NCBI GenBank assembly: GCA_946803715.1
Contig: CAMPET010000292.1
Location: 63,421-75,390 of the forward strand
Source: Beroe ovata
Lineage: Eukaryota > Ctenophora > Nuda > Beroida > Beroidae
Reading direction: 5' to 3'
Length of the DNA stretch: 11,970 nt
The notes beneath the pieces were generated by a model, which saw nothing but the letters and a program-made list of their open reading frames with translations, made no database searches and was not told the DNA's origin. The first letter of the stretch is position 1. Every line of letters begins with the position of its first letter. The position numbers and the translations under genes are program-made. Below, piece by piece: positions 1-6,200 of this stretch.

Positions 1-90
1 TTTTTTTTTTTGTTTTTGTTTTTTTTTTTTTTTGTGTTTGTTATTTTTAGTGTGTGTGTTTTTTTGTTTTTTTATATGTTTTTTTGTAGT
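1..90. repeat. T-rich low-complexity tract
   Basis: Almost pure T with scattered G. On the minus strand this is an A-rich intron stretch just 3' of exon 21. Confidence 0.9.
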
Positions 91-95
91 GTGAT

Positions 96-137
<42 letters not shown>

Positions 138-149
138 TGAGTGAGTGAG
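91..149. repeat. (GT)n microsatellite grading into GTGA
   Basis: Dinucleotide GT run from about 98 to 135, then GAGT/GAGA units. It sits directly after the predicted donor of exon 21, inside the intron. Confidence 0.93.
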
Positions 150-162
150 AGAGGATATCCAC

Positions 163-280
163 CTTGCTATTGGGATCTTTTAGTCTGGGTGTGAAAGCAT
201 CGCTTATTCTCAGAATACACTGTCTCACGTCTGACGTCTGTTTCAGAGAGAGCTCTAAGAGCTCTGCTATCCCGGCATAC
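163..280 (-). CDS. Exon 21 (second TOG domain, HEAT repeat 1-2, continues beyond)
   Basis: Encodes YAGIAELLELSLKQTSDVRQ, then CILRISDAFTPRLKDPNSK. With exon 20 it reads NWQDR-YAGIAELLEL, a typical TOG HEAT repeat A. The acceptor TTTGTTCCAG is strong. The donor AAG|GTGGAT is weak, but the frame beyond it enters the GT repeat. The remaining exons of this TOG domain are outside the window. Confidence 0.8.
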
Positions 281-3200
281 CTGGAACAAAGAGCAAACTT
301 ACTAGTGAAATAACTCACTCACCAAATTGAAATAAGTGAATAACTTACTGAAAATGAGGGTGAGTTAATGAGTTATTCACTAGCTAAGAACTCACTTGCC
401 ATCTCGAACTAACTAACAGACTTCCTGTGTGTGACTAACCTATCTTGCCAGTTGTTGGAGTTAAGGTTCTCATAGAGGGAAGCCGGCATCTTGTCTGCGA
501 CCACACTCTCGCGAACGTCCCTGCGCGGCCCCGCCGCGCGTCTCGCTACACGTGGAGACTCGCCTGTGTCCGCCGCCTCATTACTGAAGTGTGTTGTCAT
601 GGAAACGAGAATTTCGGGTAATTATCAGGAGATCATTAACCTCAGTATCAGACAATAATTGAGTCGATATATTCGCAAACATTTGGTAGTCATAGCAACA
701 AGTTTATACACTAAATTTACAGAGCGTTATAAGCAGATGTGTAGAAAGTACAGACTTAATAACGTGTTACTAATACCGCTCTGAAACATTCTCTCTACAG
801 CACCACTCAAAAAGTGCGATAATGTGACTAAAATTACAGTTCTCATCATCTATCAATCTTCCCCAAACCGTCACTCATAATCATGATGTAGTCAACTCTA
901 TAATAAAACTTTCACGCCCTGGTAACTCGTGTGGTATCTCTGATAACTCGCGTGGTATCCATGGTAACGCGTGGATTGACGTCATAACTTGAGGTAGTTG
1001 GGTGAGTGATGTGCGTGTGAGAATGAGGACTCCTGTTGCTCAACAGAGGGTTTCTCTGGTGACACTCCGGCCTTGGATTTACTGTGTGAGTAAGCAAGTG
1101 AGTGACGGAGTAAGTGAGTGAGTGAGCAATGTGAGGGAGTGTGAGTGATTGAATGAGTGAGTGTATGGGTGAGTCTGTGTGAGTGAGTGAGTGTATGAGT
1201 GAGTGTGTGTATGAGTGAGTGTGTGTGAGTGAATTAGTGAGCAAGTAAGTGAGGGAGTGAATGAGTGAGTAAGTAAGTGGGGGAGTGAGTGAGCGTGAGT
1301 GAGTGAGCAAGCGTGAGTGAGCGTGAGTGAGTGAGCGAGTGAGTGGGTGTATGAGTGTGTGAGTCCATAAGTGACTCACATAACCGCCAACCGCTGATCA
1401 AATGTCTCAGAACCTCATTCCACTCCCTCTCCCCTACCTGATCTTCCTGGCTGAGGTTGTTGCTGGGTAGGTTGCAGAGAGATTTGATGGTGCACGGGAA
1501 ACAGGCTGAGACCTAAACCTGAAAATTTGACATGATTCAGAGAAGTAAGTCAAAAACATCAGAAGATGGAATTGAGGAAAACTTGCCCTCTGCATTCACC
1601 TCTTTCCGAGATTTATGTCATTGAAACGCACTAAAACAATGAAAACTTCGAATGCTCACCTGCCACTAGTCCTATCAGATGCAGCTGGCAATGTTCCAAC
1701 TCCCTTTGTTACAATCTTATCACACATGTTACGAATGTTACGGGCAGAAGCGGCAGAGAGGTGACGGTTACAGAGGGAGTCGAAGTTGGGATTGTCTAGA
1801 CACCACGATAGGATCAGACGACCGTAGTACCTGTGGAGGGGGATAGATAAGGAGGGGGTGTTAGAGGGGGTATGGAAAGTGGTTTAGGGGAGTTAGCAAA
1901 AGGGAGTAACATAATGATAGGGGGACAGGGGGAAATGGTGATAAATCGGGCAAGGGATCAAGGTAGATGATAAATATCCCCTCATCTGATTCTCACCTTG
2001 TCTCTTGGTTTCCATCGTGACTGAGTTTATCCAGGGCAGCAAGGAATTTGGACACAATATCCTTAGTGTTGAGGCACTTGTTCACACCCATCCGAGCCAC
2101 TACATCTTTGAAACATAGAGCACTTACAGCTCGCACAGTGGCATTCTTATGGTACCTGATGGAATATGTGTGAGAGTGATCAGAATTGGTTACCATGGTA
2201 ACAATATTGAGCTGGTTACCATGGCAACATCTCAATGGTTGCCAGAGGGAAGAACTCACGTTCCAGAGTTTAGAAGAGCGGATAGCACTCGTGCCGGTGT
2301 ACCATGCTCCACAACTTTACTGAGAGTGACCACAATGTCATTCCGAATGAATTGGTTGTGTTCCCCTGCCTTGATCAGCAGACACTCGCACGTCCTGTCC
2401 AGATCTAGGGGAATAGTGGTGTCAAGATTCGGGGTGTCAAGGGGAAAGTGGTGTCAAGGGGAAAGTGGTTTCCGGGGATGAAGTGGTGTTAGTGGTGTCT
2501 GAGGAGGAAAGTGGTGTCAGAGCAAGAATCTACTACTATAGAGGATGTTTGGTGTCAAGGAGCAACCGGGGTCAGAGGAGAAACTGGTGTCAGAAGAAGG
2601 ATGTCATCTCTGTCCCACATTCATCGGTCGCACAGAAGTCACCAAATTTCTGGAAAATGCGCCGAATTTCGTCGCGCGCGAAGACATTTTCCTGTATAAA
2701 CGCGCAGCATATAGAGAGTATTTGTAGGCATCGGCATTCGAGAATACAAAGAGACATCTTCTTCTCTTATCTACCATCAAGAGAATAGAGGGGAAGAAGA
2801 GAATGCCGTGGAGAAGAGGAAATACAACCAGAAATGTCAGGTAGGTGTCACAAAGAGGGGTAATCAAAGATTAATGGTGTCAGTAGAAGAGTGCTACGTG
2901 CTGTCGAGGAAAGTGGTGTCAAGAAGGAGTTGGACCAATGCCAAGTGGTGTCAGGGGTTCTCACCTGAATCCATGCCACCCTTGAAGATGGTGAAGTAGT
3001 CCCCGATAATCTGGATGGCGAGTCTTGACACCTGCGACCTCAGGTTTGACACCTCTGCACAAGTCAGTCTCACATATGTCACCAGATCGTTTTGGAAGTT
3101 GTCCGGGTGGTGTTTTGCCAGTCGACGGAGCAGATGGAGACCGCGAACCTGAGGAGGTGTCAGGAGTAGAGAAGATTGATGAGAGCTCAATAAAAATTGT

Positions 3201-6200
3201 GAGGATTTGATAGATAGAAGGGAATTACAAAGGATACTGTAGGTAGATGAGATGTTAGAACCGTTAGTGTAAAACTCAACAAAAGAAATGGTGAAGGGAC
3301 TGAATATGAGGTAGGATAAGGAGCAGGGTGGGTTGTAGGAGGGCAGGGATTACTCTACCTTGTAATTCCACTCCTCGCCCCCTATCTTGAGATCCTTAAC
3401 CGCCTCATTGGCAGCAGCCTCGGGGTTGATGAGAGGAACTTCCTCCTTCTCATCGAGCAGGGATGAGTTCTGCACCTCCGCGTCACCTCCATTGTCATGG
3501 GGACGTAGAGAACTCCTGCGGAGTGGGAGGGGGTGTCAACTGCAAATGTGGTGTCAGGGGGAGTGGTTTCAGGGGGAGTGGTGTCAGGGGGAGTGGTGTC
3601 AGGGGGATTATTTGGTGTCCGCAGGTCTGTGCAATGAAATACATGGAAATCTCAAAGTTGGTATTGGGATGGAATGGTGAAAGGGGTTTTCTCTTGTATG
3701 TCTTACAGTAATCATTTTACCGTTGATTTCATGCATATCATCAAGAATACCTAATAATATTCCCCGGCAACTCTCACTTATGTCTGACTTCATTTTATAA
3801 AACTTTATCTATCAACGGATATATTACAGCTTTTCTATGGAAATCACTGCATTTATCCGAGCTCTGATTGGCTGCAAGTGAAATAGTCTGCCCATTGTAC
3901 GCAATGAACATGCAAGTAATAAACAAGCAGAGTAAAAACGTTTAATACGGAAAAAGTGACCATTTAAAAACTGAATAATGGTCATAGGGAGCGTCTTTAT
4001 TACACTGTGTAAACAATTGATGTCATGATTCCCGAATAAACAGATAAGTGATGTAATGGACCAACTGAGCACGTTGTTATGGTAACAGTTGTCATGGTTA
4101 CTCACGCTCGTATCTGTGTCTTGCTGCTCGACTTCTTGACACCAAGAGTGGGTTCTTGTCTTGACTCTACAGGTGCTGACACCGGTTTTCCTGGGACAGA
4201 ACAGTGCGTCAACGCTCACTCACACCACACTACTTTGATAACACCTCGCAACACGGCACCGATAGCTCGACATGTCAACACACGTGGCACCACATGTCCC
4301 CACACATGTCAACTCACACACGTGACACCACTCCTCACCATATTGAGCACGTGGTCCCCCTCCCTCAGGCGGTGTTCTCTCCAATCTCCGTGTCGGTTCC
4401 GGTGGTGTTCTCATCTCCTCTCCCTCCTCCCCCTCCTCCTCTCCTCCCCTCCCTCCCCTCGGGTTGAGCTCCCCTCTCCTGTGCTCGGCACTCTGTCTCT
4501 CCACGTACTGAGCTCGCTTCTTCTCGAATCTCATCCTCGTGGCAGCGGAGAGTCCTGAGCCAGCAGGGTGGCCGTCACGGATATTCCCACGCTCGTCATC
4601 ATCCTTGTCAGAGGAATCATCCTCAGAGTTATCGGACAAGCTTCCTGGGGAGAGAGAGAGTGTTGTTACCATGGTCACATTACAAGTGGTATACCAGCCA
4701 CATGGTAACCGCAGTGATAATAACTGTTACCATGGTATCCGTTGTCATGACTAACCATCATCAGGCGAGTATGCAGGCTGGACTCTCTGTCCGTACACTC
4801 CACTCGGTGCCCGCAGTGGTTCCTTGTCGTCATGGAGATATCGCTTGTCACTCACTGCCTCTCTCTGATGAGTGTCCGTCTCTATGTGGTTGCTAGACAA
4901 CCCCTTACCAACTATATCGATCCCCACGCTAGTGTCACTGGATATGGTGTCAGTGCGCGGCTTCGCTTTGATCAGTTTAGGACGGGGCTTCTTAGCGTCC
5001 TCTGCCGCTTGTTTCAGCTTCTTCTTGGCAGCGTTCTGAGGGGTCTGTACTGAGTTTAGGGATACAATTTCATAGCTACATTACAACATAGTGATCACTC
5101 CTTCATTGAGAAGAGATGATCACTCCTTTTCTGTTCAGTGCTCAATAAGGATTGGAATATCCCATCTCACCATTTCAACGTATCCGTTCCCGATATGGTA
5201 CGCGTCCACCTTCATGTCCACCTCATTGTCCCCGGTGTCACCACCGCCACCTCGGTGAGGTCCCCCAGCAACGTCCCCCCTTCTGTGCTCCTTCTGGATG
5301 CGGGTCCTCCGCCTATCCTCCTTACCTAGCTCCTCCAGTCGGATCTTGTCCAGCTTCGCCTGGGAAATGTGGTGACTAAGACTGAGAATCATCAATCATG
5401 AAAACTAAGAAAACAAAGTTGCATATTCCTGGAAAAACAGCAGAAGCTCCATTCAGCATGAAGGGGCGTATCTCAACCCCGTATCGGGAACTTCGTGAAT
5501 AAAAAAGGCAGCAATCTCTCTCTCTTCCTCACCTGCTCGAGCCTCTGGTTCCCCCTGTCCTCGGGGGAAGCGCCCCTCGAACCTGGCTTCCCAGGGGAGC
5601 AGCTCTGATTTCGCGATCTGATGAGGGGGAAGGGGGTCATTGACTTGACACCACTAGAATACTGTGGCTATGTTGGTTGACAGCATTTATGCTCTGACGC
5701 CAATTCTTCTTGACACCGGTTTCCCACTGACACCATTCACCTTAACACCATAAATCACACAATACGTCATTCTTGACACCACTTCTTCCAACACTTTCTT
5801 GACACCACTTCATTACCTGTTTGTCTGTTTGCACGTCTGCTCATCTGCAGTCACAGCAGCAGTGGTGTGATTCAGAGAGTTTGGTCTGGTGTCATCCGAT
5901 GTGAAGGGACTGGATCGCTGGGAAAGAGAGAGGGAGCGGTGACCTTCATATAAATTCGATTTATCGTCGGAATGATGTTTTGAGTAGTGTGTCAGCGATG
6001 TTTTTTGTTGTATGAAATGGACGTTTCGTTGAATTGTGGTGTCAAGGTGAAACATGCGATGTGATAAAATGAAGATTCCCACCTGTTCCGTATCACTGAG
6101 CTTCACTCGATAGGTTTTACCACCATTCCTTATCTTCCGCCTAACACCCTCCAAACTCCTCGGATCACATTCTCCACTCACACTCCTCCCCTCCATTGGT

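Noticed and set aside
912-1379. 155-residue minus-strand ORF rich in Ser-Leu-Thr-His repeats
   Set aside because: It is a translation of the GTGA tetranucleotide satellite. Only the end near 1081 overlaps a plausible exon, and that exon uses a different frame.
2590-2691. Coding-like minus-strand segment (ENVFARDEIRRIFQKFGDF...) after an acceptor-like TTTATACAG
   Set aside because: It lies inside the intron between exons 14 and 15, its frame does not match the phase of exon 14, and exon 14 already joins exon 15 in frame within the TOG domain.
2149-3711. Plus-strand ORFs between 2.1 and 3.7 kb
   Set aside because: They are shadows of TOG exons or translations of GGTGTCA repeats, with no recognisable protein sequence.
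3824-4219. 131-codon minus-strand ORF overlapping exon 12
   Set aside because: Its frame through exon 12 differs from the phase-consistent one and it runs into AT-rich intron. No family resemblance.
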